Assembly (NCBI GenBank): GCA_934725535.1
Contig: CAKVBV010000048.1
Location: 1 to 19,160 of the forward strand
Origin: an uncultured Bacteroidales bacterium
GTDB taxonomy: Bacteria > Bacteroidota > Bacteroidia > Bacteroidales > Paludibacteraceae
Reading direction: 5' to 3'
DNA length: 19,160 nucleotides
Shown in pieces: positions 7,167 through 15,408 of the stretch. The translations under genes and the position numbers were made by a program. The notes beneath the pieces were generated by a model. That model ran no database searches, was not told where the DNA came from, and worked only from the letters and a program-made list of their open reading frames with translations. The stretch's first letter is position 1. Each line of letters opens with the position of its first letter.

Positions 7167-8314
7167 TGAGCAGGACAAAAAACATATTGCGGGCGATAAT
7201 GTGTGTGTGCGTTGCCGTGTTGGCGGGATGCAAACACAGTACGGGACGCACGCTGACCTCTGCCACAGGGTCGGTGTACGAGTGCCTGGTGGTGATGCAA
7301 AACAATGCCTTGATGCAGGACGAGCGGAATGACATCAACCGCTACAGCCTTGTGGACGAAGCATCGGGCTATACGGAGCCAATAGCCACGACCTACGACC
7401 TGGTGAGTGCCGTGATGGCTGCGCCTATGCCTTGCCTGCCTCAGGTGGAGCCGTACTTCAAACTGACGCAGGTCTCCCCCTCGGCATTTGATGATATGCT
7501 GAAGCCCACGCGCAATATACTGTTTGTGGATATTGATGCGAGCCGTTATACGCAGACCAAAGCCAAGGTAAGCACTAACTACTGGTCGCAGCCGCAAGCC
7601 GTATATCGTGTGCAGACACCCTCGCAGGCTGAGTTCGTGGCGTACTGGTTGGCGCACGGAAGTGAGGTGAGGGACTGGTTTGTGGAGCAGGAGATACAGC
7701 GGCAGATGCGGTTTTATCGCGCCGGTACCAACAAGGAGGCACGTGCTATACTCGATAAGCAGATGCACTGCGATATGCTGGTGCCTGAGGACTATATGGT
7801 GATAATGGACACCGTATTGGCAATGCACAATGCACAATGCGCAATGAGCAATGACATGATAGAACAATCTGTGCGGTTGCTGTGGTGCTGCAACAGCAAA
7901 GGGACTATGCGTCGCGACTTGGTGGTGTATGCATATCCATATACCGACCCGCAGACCTTTACGGCGGAGTTCCTGAACAAGCGGCGCGATGAGGTGCTGG
8001 GGCGTGTGATAACCGCCACGGTGGAAGGCAGCAGAATGGGAACGGAGTATAAGGTGATTCCGCCAGAGATGCGTGAGATTAGCGTGCAGCGCGGGCAGTA
8101 TGCCGCCGAAGTGCGCGGACTGTGGAAGATGCTGGGCGGTGAAGCCATGGGAGGACCATACATCAGTCTGACGCGCTTGGACCAGATGAACGGCAATGTG
8201 GTGACGGCAGAGGCGTTTGTATATGCTCCCGGACAAAAGAAAAGGACGGCACTGCGGCAGGCAGAGGCTATACTGCGCACGATGACACTGCCTGCGGACA
8301 CCATTGCGCAATGA
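7166..8314 (+). CDS. DUF4837 family lipoprotein
   Basis: A 382-residue predicted lipoprotein. The N-terminus (residues 1-21) is a lipoprotein signal ending in LAGC, so Cys21 would be lipidated. The body matches DUF4837: LPQVEPYFKL, RNILFVDID, an RMG-T-EYK segment, then EVRGLWKMLGG, MGGPYISLTRLD and FVYAPGQKKR-LRQAEAI near the C-terminus. Function is unknown; the family is conserved in Bacteroidota and presumably sits in the envelope. I chose the ATG at 7166 because it overlaps the fadD stop (TAATG) and yields a proper lipoprotein signal, whereas the same frame open from 6986 would run deep inside fadD. A 7-bp tandem repeat (7825-7852) lies in the coding sequence and seems to add about 10 residues. 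Confidence 0.88.
   Translation: MSRTKNILRAIMCVCVAVLAGCKHSTGRTLTSATGSVYECLVVMQNNALMQDERNDINRYSLVDEASGYTEPIATTYDLVSAVMAAPMPCLPQVEPYFKLTQVSPSAFDDMLKPTRNILFVDIDASRYTQTKAKVSTNYWSQPQAVYRVQTPSQAEFVAYWLAHGSEVRDWFVEQEIQRQMRFYRAGTNKEARAILDKQMHCDMLVPEDYMVIMDTVLAMHNAQCAMSNDMIEQSVRLLWCCNSKGTMRRDLVVYAYPYTDPQTFTAEFLNKRRDEVLGRVITATVEGSRMGTEYKVIPPEMREISVQRGQYAAEVRGLWKMLGGEAMGGPYISLTRLDQMNGNVVTAEAFVYAPGQKKRTALRQAEAILRTMTLPADTIAQ
7825..7852. repeat. Heptad tandem repeat inside the DUF4837 gene
   Basis: GCACAAT, GCACAAT, GCGCAAT and GAGCAAT follow each other directly. They encode part of a His/Asn/Cys/Met-rich stretch. Seven is not a multiple of three, so gain or loss of one unit would shift the frame. Confidence 0.7.
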
Positions 8315-8342
8315 CAGGGATAATCTATTATAATACCCATAT

Positions 8343-9659
8343 ATGAAATCTAATACAGAAAACAATTATCGTTACGTGACACCCGCTGAGGCGGTGAAGC
8401 ACGTGAAAAGCGGCGACACGATTGTCGTGCAAGGTTCTACATCTATCCCGATGGTACTGTTGCGTGCCCTCACAGAGCGCGCTCCTGAGTTGAGAGATGT
8501 GAAGGTGATTTCGGGCTTTGGGGTCAGCCCCGAGGATGCTCCTTATGCCAAACGTGAGTTGATGGACTCGTTCCGTGCCTTGTGTATCTTTGTGCCGAAC
8601 AACCTGCGCAAGGCTATGCGCGAGGGCGTGGCAGACACGATACCTGCATTCTTGGGGGAGGTGCCGTTCCTGTTCCGCAGCGGGCAAGTGCCGGTGGACG
8701 TGACGTTTCTCAACGTGAGCGAACCCGACGAGAACGGCTACTGCTCCTATGGCATATCGGCAGACATCGCTTTTTCGGGTGCAGAGTGCTCCAAGACCAT
8801 CATCGCGCAGGTGAATAAGTATATGCCGCGCACGTTTGGAGACCCTGTCATCCATGTGAGCAAACTGACGGCGATGTGCCGTGGAGACGAGCCATTGGTG
8901 GAGGTGCCGACACCGGTGCCTACAGAGGTGGAGACACGTATAGGTAACTATATCGCCGAGCAGATACCCGATGGGGCTACGTTGCAGATAGGTGTAGGAG
9001 GTATTCCGAATGCCGTCATCAACGCGCTGCGCGACCATAAGCACCTCGGGCTGCACACGGAGGCTATCACCGATGGCGTGCTGCCGCTCATAGAAAAAGG
9101 CATTATCGACAACTCGCTCAAGAAGATACTCCCCGGCAAGTCGGTGGGCAGTCTGGTGCTTGGCTCTCGCCACCTGTATGACTATATGGATGGCAATGAG
9201 AACTTTGTTATCCGTGATGTGGCATGGACCAACGACCCGCAGAATATCCGCCAAAACCCGCGTGCGATGGCAATTAACTCCGCCATAGAGGTGGACTTGA
9301 CCGGTCAGATTTGCGCCGACTCCATTGGTGATACCATCATATCAGGTGTAGGAGGACAGCACGACTTTATGTATGGTGCTGCGTTGTCAGAAGGCGGCAA
9401 GTGCTTTATCGCCCTGCCGAGTATGACCAACAAAGGCAAGTCGAAGATAGTGGCACATCTGGCTCCCGGGGCTGGTGTGGTAACCACTCGTTTTCAGGCG
9501 CAGTATATCGCCACGGAGCACGGTATCGTCTATCTGCGCAACCTGCCCCTGGCGGAGCGTGCGAAAGCCCTTATCAGCATAGCCGACCCGTCGGTGCGTG
9601 AGGACTTGGAACGCGCTGCGGTGGAGCGTTTCGGCATTGGCTTCCTGAGACTGAAGTAA
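8343..9659 (+). CDS. Acetyl-CoA hydrolase/transferase family CoA-transferase (4-hydroxybutyrate/acetate type)
   Basis: A 438-residue class I CoA-transferase that would move CoA between an acyl-CoA and a free acid such as acetate or butyrate. Visible marks are the CoA-binding GVGGIPNAV (217-225), the GLHTE segment with the probable catalytic glutamate E240, GVGGQHDFMYGA (335-346) and TEHGIVYLR (391-399). The length fits the 4-hydroxybutyrate/butyryl-CoA:acetate branch (about 430-440 residues) rather than the roughly 500-residue succinyl-CoA:acetate branch. The precise substrate cannot be assigned. It follows the DUF4837 gene by 28 nt with no promoter between, so it shares the fadD transcript. 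The pairing with an acyl-CoA ligase suggests linked acid activation and CoA recycling. Confidence 0.88.
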   Translation: MKSNTENNYRYVTPAEAVKHVKSGDTIVVQGSTSIPMVLLRALTERAPELRDVKVISGFGVSPEDAPYAKRELMDSFRALCIFVPNNLRKAMREGVADTIPAFLGEVPFLFRSGQVPVDVTFLNVSEPDENGYCSYGISADIAFSGAECSKTIIAQVNKYMPRTFGDPVIHVSKLTAMCRGDEPLVEVPTPVPTEVETRIGNYIAEQIPDGATLQIGVGGIPNAVINALRDHKHLGLHTEAITDGVLPLIEKGIIDNSLKKILPGKSVGSLVLGSRHLYDYMDGNENFVIRDVAWTNDPQNIRQNPRAMAINSAIEVDLTGQICADSIGDTIISGVGGQHDFMYGAALSEGGKCFIALPSMTNKGKSKIVAHLAPGAGVVTTRFQAQYIATEHGIVYLRNLPLAERAKALISIADPSVREDLERAAVERFGIGFLRLK

Positions 9660-9709
9660 CAAGGTCCCGTGTCTGAAGGATGCGGTCGTATTAACTGTAA
9701 AAGAACTAT

Positions 9710-10624
9710 ATGGGGCATATTGACAAAGCCATATTACGCCGTAGCGAACTGCTGATGGGCGCGGATGTGATGGAGTGCATTGCTGACAAGCGCGTCATTA
9801 TCTTCGGTGTGGGGGGCGTGGGGTCCTGGTGCGCCGAGTCGCTCATACGCTCAGGAATCACCCAACTGACTATCGTGGATTCCGACCGCGTCTGCATTAC
9901 CAATATCAACCGCCAACTGATGGCAACTACGAAGACCGTAGGGCGTGTCAAGACGGATGTGCTGCGTGAACGGTTGTTGGATATCAACCCGAACGCACAC
10001 ATCACCGCCATACAAGGCATATACTCTGCAGAAATGCGTGAGCAGTATCACCTTGAGCAGTATGACTATGTCATTGATGCTATCGACTCGCTCAAGGACA
10101 AGGCTGACCTTATCCTTACTGCTACGCGCCTGAAGGGTGTCACGTTGTTCTCGTCCATGGGGGCTGCGCTCAAGATGGACCCCACACGTATCCATGTGGC
10201 TGAGTTCTGGAAGGTAACCGGTGACCCCTTGGCTCGTGCCCTGCGACAACGCTTCAAACGCGACAAACAGTTCCCCGCACACCGCTTCCTATGCGTATAT
10301 AGCGATGAATTGCTTGCCAACAGAGGGGTCAATCACTCCTGCGGCACGGAGCATTGTATGTGCCCGAAAGTCTCGGATGCACGTATCCGTGAGTTGCAAC
10401 AGACCGAGAAAAATGGGGCAATCTCACCATTGGGCAAAGCAGAACTCATAAATCACGAATGGTGTACCTCCAAAGCACAAATCAATGGTACGGTGGCGCA
10501 TATCACTGCCATCTTCGGATTCACGCTTGCAGCACAAGTCATCCAAGACATCTATCGTCAACGCAGCACCGGACCAAAACAGAAAATACAAGCAGAGAAC
10601 AACGAGAGGATAACGAGAGGATAG
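9710..10624 (+). CDS. tcdA: tRNA threonylcarbamoyladenosine dehydratase
   Basis: A 304-residue E1-like enzyme (ThiF/MoeB fold) of the TcdA/CsdL group, which cyclises t6A at position 37 of ANN-decoding tRNAs with ATP. The N-terminal RRSELLMG, nucleotide-binding GVGGVGSWCAE (33-43), VDSDRV (56-61) and NINRQL (65-70) are all present. So is D123 in VIDAIDSLKDK and a C-terminal INGTVAHITAIFGF (258-271). The protein is somewhat longer than typical members (about 240-270). The extra part includes a Cys-rich insertion (C211, C216, C218) and a tail. The last residues are encoded by the first two units of 11-bp array B. It is last in the fadD operon, 50 nt after the CoA-transferase, with no visible promoter of its own. 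Confidence 0.92.
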   Translation: MGHIDKAILRRSELLMGADVMECIADKRVIIFGVGGVGSWCAESLIRSGITQLTIVDSDRVCITNINRQLMATTKTVGRVKTDVLRERLLDINPNAHITAIQGIYSAEMREQYHLEQYDYVIDAIDSLKDKADLILTATRLKGVTLFSSMGAALKMDPTRIHVAEFWKVTGDPLARALRQRFKRDKQFPAHRFLCVYSDELLANRGVNHSCGTEHCMCPKVSDARIRELQQTEKNGAISPLGKAELINHEWCTSKAQINGTVAHITAIFGFTLAAQVIQDIYRQRSTGPKQKIQAENNERITRG

Positions 10625-10666
10625 CGGGTCTATCGCGGGTCTGTCGCGGGTCTGTCGCGAGTGATT
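10601..10666. repeat. 11-bp repeat array B
   Basis: Six consecutive 11-mers: AACGAGAGGAT twice (10601-10622), AGCGGGTCTAT (10623-10633), CGCGGGTCTGT twice (10634-10655) and CGCGAGTGATT (10656-10666). The tcdA stop codon lies inside it. It is related to array A by phase and consensus. Confidence 0.75.
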
Positions 10667-10744
10667 GGAGAACTGGCAGTGGAACTTATACCACTACAAC
10701 ACACTCCTGTTCCAACTCGGTGAAATCGCTTTTTTGTTGTTGAT

Positions 10745-10776
10745 ATTGTATTATTGCAGTATTTTGTGTAACTTTG
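10745..10776 (+). promoter_or_regulatory. Promoter of the regulator-tilS-aroE operon
   Basis: ATTG (10745-10748), 20 nt, TAACTTTG (10769-10776). A leader of about 40 nt follows. Confidence 0.75.
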
Positions 10777-10824
10777 CAGGCTAAACAAAGATGATTATAA
10801 ACCGAAGACTATAACGATACAACT

Positions 10825-11742
10825 ATGTACAAACCTACAGATAAGATGTGCGACCTGATGGGCGCATCGGGTAATAATGACTGTTTTGAGAACCAAGTAT
10901 TGCAACTTATCAATCGTTTCGGACTGCCGCTTGGGGTAGGGGATAAGAGCATAGAAACAGTGTGCAAAGAGAACGGGGTGGATTGCGCCACCTTGTTGGC
11001 TGTGGTAAACTTTGCGACCCGGGAGAACTTCCGCAATGAAAATCCTATCGATGTGCCGACTTTGAGACGATACTTGGAGAACGCACATACGTATTTCCTT
11101 GAGTTTCAGTTGCCCCGTATTCGGCAAGAGTTGTTGGAAGCCATCAACCTTGCCGCCACGGACACGCAGATTCCGCTGCTGATAATCCGTTTCTTTGACG
11201 AGTACGTACAGGAGATACGTGCGCACATACAGCATGAGAATGACTTCTCTTTTGAGCACCATGCAACGGATGACCAACATGTTACGGCAAAAGCCATAGA
11301 GTTGAAGAACTTGATTATCAAGTACTACCCGCACTCCAAAGTGGAGGATGATAAGTCGCGCGAGCAGACACGCTTGCTCTATGCTGCGCTGCATGATATT
11401 TACCACTTCGAGAGTGAACTGGCGTTGCATTGTGCCATAGAAGACCAGATAATGATTCCTGCGTTGGCGAGTGGCGCAAAACAGCAGCAAACCAACGACA
11501 AGGAGGACAAAAATGTAGATGGCGAAGGGCTGTCCGCTCGCGAAAAAGAGGTGCTTGTACAAGTGGTTAAAGGACTGAGCAACAAGGAGATTGCCGATGT
11601 GCTTTGCCTCTCTACCCACACTGTGATGTCGCATAGAAAGAACATCGTGCGCAAACTGAATATCCACTCTACAGCGGGCTTGACGATATATGCGATAGTG
11701 AATGGCATAGTCAACCTCAATGACTTGGAGTCAACCATATAA
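10825..11742 (+). CDS. Di-iron hemerythrin-like / LuxR-type HTH fusion regulator
   Basis: A 305-residue protein with two parts. Residues about 80-212 form a hemerythrin/RIC (ScdA/YtfE-like) four-helix bundle: H88 before LPRI, then two H-x-x-x-E pairs (H134/E138 and H202/E206) followed by an I-P-A-L end. These are the expected iron ligands; a further mid-bundle histidine is not clearly placed. A polar Q/D/K linker (218-233) joins a LuxR-type helix-turn-helix at 234-296 (LSAREKEVLVQVVKGLSNKEI ... THTVMSHRKNI). I infer a DNA-binding regulator that senses oxygen, NO or iron through the di-iron site. There is no phosphoacceptor receiver domain. It heads an operon with tilS and aroE, touching tilS with no spacer; its targets are unknown. 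Confidence 0.85.
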   Translation: MYKPTDKMCDLMGASGNNDCFENQVLQLINRFGLPLGVGDKSIETVCKENGVDCATLLAVVNFATRENFRNENPIDVPTLRRYLENAHTYFLEFQLPRIRQELLEAINLAATDTQIPLLIIRFFDEYVQEIRAHIQHENDFSFEHHATDDQHVTAKAIELKNLIIKYYPHSKVEDDKSREQTRLLYAALHDIYHFESELALHCAIEDQIMIPALASGAKQQQTNDKEDKNVDGEGLSAREKEVLVQVVKGLSNKEIADVLCLSTHTVMSHRKNIVRKLNIHSTAGLTIYAIVNGIVNLNDLESTI

Positions 11743-12639
11743 ATGTTGCGCAGGGTACTGAAATATATTCGGGACCATGAACTCCTCCACCGTGGCGACC
11801 GCGTGTTGGTGTGTGTGAGTGGCGGAGCGGATAGTGTGGCTTTGCTGGATGTGTTGCTGCGTGGTGGCTATGAGTGTGTGATGGCACATTGCAATTTTCA
11901 CTTGCGTGGTGCAGAGAGTGACAGGGATGAGACGTTTGTGACGGAGTTGGCACGTAGCAGGGGAGTGCCTATGGTGTCGGTGCAGTTCAATACACAGATG
12001 TATGCGGCTGAACAGCACATCAGCATAGAAATGGCTGCCCGTGCATTGCGCTACGAGTGGTTTGACAGGATGGCACGTGCTAACATGTGCAGGGCGATAG
12101 CGGTGGCACACCATCAAAATGACCAGGCTGAGACGGTGCTGCTCAACTTGCTGCGCGGCACGGGCATACGAGGACTATGCGGCATGCGCCCCAAGAGCGA
12201 CAACCCTGTGGTGGCAGAAGGCGTGCCTGTCATACGACCGCTGCTGTGTACCACGCGCGATTATATAGAGCATTACCTGCACGATATACGGCATATCGGT
12301 TGGGTAACGGACTCTACAAATACAGATACCAACATCCGCCGCAATGCCATCCGCGAACATTTGTCGCACTGCTCCAAGGCTGAGATAGAACATATAGCCG
12401 CCACGGCAGAAACTATGCAAGGGTATGTGGATAAGTTGGAAGGCAGAGATACTCGGGAACGGGGCAGGGTGGAACTGTACGAAGAGTTGCGTCCGTATCA
12501 CTTTCCGCAGGTGGATGAGATATACGAAGCATTGCAGCGAGGGGAAGGCGGCAAGGTGTTTGTATCTCCTACCCATAAAGCCGAAATTAGAAAACGAAAA
12601 GTGGAGGTTACTCCTTTGCACGAACAAGAAGAGAAATGA
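11743..12639 (+). CDS. tilS: tRNA(Ile)-lysidine synthase, short form
   Basis: A 298-residue TilS, which makes lysidine at C34 of tRNA-Ile(CAU) using ATP and lysine so that AUA is read correctly. The PP-loop SGGADS lies at 26-31, followed by HCNFHLRGAESDRDE (49-63) and the HHQNDQAET segment near 116-124. R-R-N-A-I-R-E near 203 also fits the family. The protein is much shorter than most TilS of Bacteroidota (about 430-450). The C-terminal part compresses to a single short domain ending in GGKVFVSPTHKAEIRKRKVEV-like sequence, and the final TilS_C domain appears missing. Short TilS proteins are known, for example in Aquifex. It overlaps aroE by 4 nt (ATGA). Confidence 0.9.
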   Translation: MLRRVLKYIRDHELLHRGDRVLVCVSGGADSVALLDVLLRGGYECVMAHCNFHLRGAESDRDETFVTELARSRGVPMVSVQFNTQMYAAEQHISIEMAARALRYEWFDRMARANMCRAIAVAHHQNDQAETVLLNLLRGTGIRGLCGMRPKSDNPVVAEGVPVIRPLLCTTRDYIEHYLHDIRHIGWVTDSTNTDTNIRRNAIREHLSHCSKAEIEHIAATAETMQGYVDKLEGRDTRERGRVELYEELRPYHFPQVDEIYEALQRGEGGKVFVSPTHKAEIRKRKVEVTPLHEQEEK

Positions 12640-13343
12640 GACATTTCGGCATCATAGGCAACCCATTAGAACACTCATGGTCGGCACAGTACTTTACGGA
12701 GAAGTTCCGAAAAGAGGGTATAGATGCGGACTATCGGCTACTGCCTATGGCAGATATACACGGTGTAGAAGAGGTGATGGATGTGTTGGACGGCATCAAT
12801 GTAACGTTGCCCTACAAGCAAAGCATTATGGCGCATCTGACAGATATAGACAATACCGCACAATCAATAGGAGCCGTGAATGTGGTACGTGGCAGGAAGG
12901 GGTACAATACCGATTGGATTGGTTTTGTGGAGAGCCTCCGTCCTTTGCTGGCAAGTTCGGATAGACACGCTTTGGTGTTAGGGACGGGAGGCGTGAGCAG
13001 GGCGGTGCAGTATGGTTTGCGACAATTAGGAATGGACTGCCTGTTGGTGAGTCGCAATCCGTATGGTGAAGCGATAGCGTATGGGGAGATAGATGCAAAC
13101 CTGTTGAATACATATACTGTAGTGGTGAATTGTACGCCATTGGGGATGTACCCGATAGTAGATGCTTGTCCGAATATCCCGTATGACTTGCTTGATGAGA
13201 GACATCTGCTGTTTGATTGTGTGTATAATCCCGAGCATACGCTGTTTCTCAGACGTGGGCAGGAGCAGGGGACACGCACGAAAAACGGGTTGGAGATGCT
13301 CCACTTGCAGGCGGAAGCCGCTTGGAAAATATGGAATGAATAA
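12636..13343 (+). CDS. aroE: Shikimate 5-dehydrogenase
   Basis: A 235-residue NADPH-dependent enzyme of the shikimate pathway that reduces 3-dehydroshikimate. Substrate-binding S14 and S16 lie in NPLEHSWS. The catalytic lysine is K61 in NVTLPYK, N82 lies in GAVNVV, and D93 in NTDWIGF. The nucleotide-binding loop GTGGVSRAV is at about 116-124 and NCTPLGMYP follows. The C-terminal NGLEMLHLQAEAAW is typical. The length is slightly short but complete. The start overlaps the tilS stop by 4 nt, which argues for coupled translation. Confidence 0.95.
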   Translation: MRHFGIIGNPLEHSWSAQYFTEKFRKEGIDADYRLLPMADIHGVEEVMDVLDGINVTLPYKQSIMAHLTDIDNTAQSIGAVNVVRGRKGYNTDWIGFVESLRPLLASSDRHALVLGTGGVSRAVQYGLRQLGMDCLLVSRNPYGEAIAYGEIDANLLNTYTVVVNCTPLGMYPIVDACPNIPYDLLDERHLLFDCVYNPEHTLFLRRGQEQGTRTKNGLEMLHLQAEAAWKIWNE

Positions 13344-13355
13344 AAGTACTATATA

Positions 13356-14414
13356 ATGATGAGAACAAACTATTGGCTTACAATGTTGGCAGTGTGTACG
13401 TTATCTACCGCACCGCTGCAGGCACAGCAATCACCTTTCGTGCAGGAAAACGAGTTGGCTGTTGTGTACTATATGCCCCTTACGCAGATTGCCATAACGA
13501 TTGAATATGACGAGATTAGTATGCAACCCGGGGCATTCTATCAGTATGCAGAGCGGTATTTAGGTTCCAGAGATGTGATAACTGAAGCACAAACAGTGTA
13601 CCAAATTACTAACATTATCACTAATACACGCACAGTTGCCGACACAGAACGTGCATACAAAGTATTGGCTCAACGCGGTGTAGAGTCGCAACTGTTGGCA
13701 TTGACCGATGACGGAATCCTGTATGGTTACAATGTGCCGCCGCAGACGGCAGTACCTTATCCCTATAGACCGCTGTTGGCACGCGAGGTGATTACGCCTG
13801 AGTCTATGCCGCTATTGGAGGAGCAGATGTTGGCAAACTCAACGGCAAAGATGGCGGAAGGGGCTGCTAAGCAGATATATCACTTGCGGGAGACACGTCT
13901 CAACCTGCTGTCGGGCGATGTGGAGCATGCCCCCGCAGACGGACAGGCAATGCAATTGGTGATGAGTGAGTTAGACCAACGTGAGCAGCAACTGACCGCT
14001 TTGTTTGTGGGAAGCAAGACCATACAACATCATACCAAGACCATCTACTACACGCCGCGTGAGGATAAGCAGAATGAGATAATCTGCCGCTTCTCCAAAT
14101 ATGCAGGCGTAGTGGCTGCAGATGACTTGAGCGGCGAACCGGTATCGCTGACGATAGAGGGAAAGCAGCAGGTATTGGCTCCCATGAACGATAGTAAGAA
14201 AAATGGCAAGGAGCAACCCTCGCAGATTTACTACAACCTGCCGGGGAGTGCTACCGTGCATGTGGTGTGTGGAAATTCTCAAAGCGAAGAGACATTCGCC
14301 ATAGCACAATATGGCGTGGCTATTCCGTTGGCTTTGGATTTGTTCACTGCAGACAAGATACCGCACATATATTTCAATACACAGACTGGTAACATATCAT
14401 CCATACAGAAATGA
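13356..14414 (+). CDS. DUF4831 family exported protein
   Basis: A 352-residue protein with a signal peptide (residues 1-23, cleavage near LQA-Q). The mature part resembles DUF4831, a family of unknown function mainly in Bacteroidota: VYYMPLTQIAITIEYDE near 38-54, PGAFYQYAERYLG near 57-70, and a C-terminal YYNLPGSATV segment. No catalytic motif is evident. It is presumably periplasmic or attached to the outer membrane. It sits 12 nt after aroE and overlaps the DUF4835 gene by 4 nt (ATGA), so it shares the operon. Two adjacent ATG codons compete as start. Confidence 0.85.
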   Translation: MMRTNYWLTMLAVCTLSTAPLQAQQSPFVQENELAVVYYMPLTQIAITIEYDEISMQPGAFYQYAERYLGSRDVITEAQTVYQITNIITNTRTVADTERAYKVLAQRGVESQLLALTDDGILYGYNVPPQTAVPYPYRPLLAREVITPESMPLLEEQMLANSTAKMAEGAAKQIYHLRETRLNLLSGDVEHAPADGQAMQLVMSELDQREQQLTALFVGSKTIQHHTKTIYYTPREDKQNEIICRFSKYAGVVAADDLSGEPVSLTIEGKQQVLAPMNDSKKNGKEQPSQIYYNLPGSATVHVVCGNSQSEETFAIAQYGVAIPLALDLFTADKIPHIYFNTQTGNISSIQK

Positions 14415-15322
14415 AACGGACAACGTTATTGATAGCACTGTTTATATGGGGATATGTGGCGAGTGCGCAGGAACTGAAATGCACTGTGACGGTCAATTCG
14501 GATAAGGTACAGGGAAGCAACAAGTCTATGTTCACCACGCTACAACAATCGATGGAGGAGTTTGTTAACAATACCAAATGGACAAACTTGACTTTCCAAG
14601 ACAAAGAACGCATAGAGTGTAGCATGATGCTCGTGGTATCTGCGGTGCAGGACAATGTTGTGGTGGGCGAACTGACGTGCCAAAGCCGACGACCCGTATT
14701 CGGAAGCAGTTACACAACGCCACTGCTCAACATCAAGGACAACAACTTCAATTTTTCTTACCAGGAATCGGACCGTATAGACTTCCAAGAAGCAACATTC
14801 ACTACCAATCTAACGGCTCTGTTGGCGTACTATTGCTACCTCATAATAGGACACGATATGGACTCTTTCTCGCGGTTGGGCGGCACACCATTCTTTCAGA
14901 TGTGTGAGAGCATTGTTACTTCGGCTCAGTCTGCGTCCTTGGAAACGGCAGAGGCTGTTGGGTGGAAAGCGTTTGATAGCAACCGTAATCGCTATGCCTT
15001 GATAAACAACCTGATGGACGAGGCTTTCAAGAAATATCGTGAATACTACTATGAGTACCATCGCCTTGGACTGGATGAGATGTCGGCAAATGTGGCGAAT
15101 GCGCGTGCACGCATTGCAAGCGGCATCACTACCCTCAAAGAAGCGAACCGCGCACGTCCTGCAACCTATGTAATCAACGCATTCTTGGATGCTAAGTCAG
15201 ACGAACTAATCAACATATTTCAAGGCGGTACGGACGCGGAAAAGAAGAGCGTGTATGAGACACTGGTGGATATCGACCCGACACGCCAGTCTGCCTATGA
15301 CAAGATAAACAAGAAAGATTGA
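14411..15322 (+). CDS. DUF4835 family exported protein (PorD-like)
   Basis: A 303-residue protein with a signal peptide ending near ASA-Q (residue 19/20). The mature part starts with ELKCTVTVNSDKVQGS and contains LQQSMEEFVNNTKWT, RPVFGSSYTTPLLN and a long helical C-terminal half, matching DUF4835. Members of this family have been named PorD in connection with type IX secretion, but they also occur in Bacteroidota without that system, so I do not assign the symbol. No other secretion genes are in the window. It is the last gene of the operon that starts at 10825. The next promoter begins 30 nt after its stop. Confidence 0.87.
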   Translation: MKRTTLLIALFIWGYVASAQELKCTVTVNSDKVQGSNKSMFTTLQQSMEEFVNNTKWTNLTFQDKERIECSMMLVVSAVQDNVVVGELTCQSRRPVFGSSYTTPLLNIKDNNFNFSYQESDRIDFQEATFTTNLTALLAYYCYLIIGHDMDSFSRLGGTPFFQMCESIVTSAQSASLETAEAVGWKAFDSNRNRYALINNLMDEAFKKYREYYYEYHRLGLDEMSANVANARARIASGITTLKEANRARPATYVINAFLDAKSDELINIFQGGTDAEKKSVYETLVDIDPTRQSAYDKINKKD

Positions 15323-15351
15323 CCGGCTTGCTGTGCGGAAGAAGATGACCG

Positions 15352-15383
15352 TTTGCAAGTATAGAAAAAATGTTGTACCTTTG
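15352..15383 (+). promoter_or_regulatory. Promoter of the amidase-mlaD operon
   Basis: TTTG (15352-15355), 20 nt, TACCTTTG (15376-15383). The -7 box overlaps the upstream ATG at 15370, so the amidase must start later, at 15409. Confidence 0.85.
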
Positions 15384-15408
15384 CGAGACGTTTGGAATAA
15401 CAAAGAAT

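Noticed and set aside
7112..8365. Long minus-strand open frame of 417 codons
   Set aside because: It is antisense to the DUF4837 gene, His/Leu/Arg-rich, without a recognisable domain, and has no promoter of its own that I could find.
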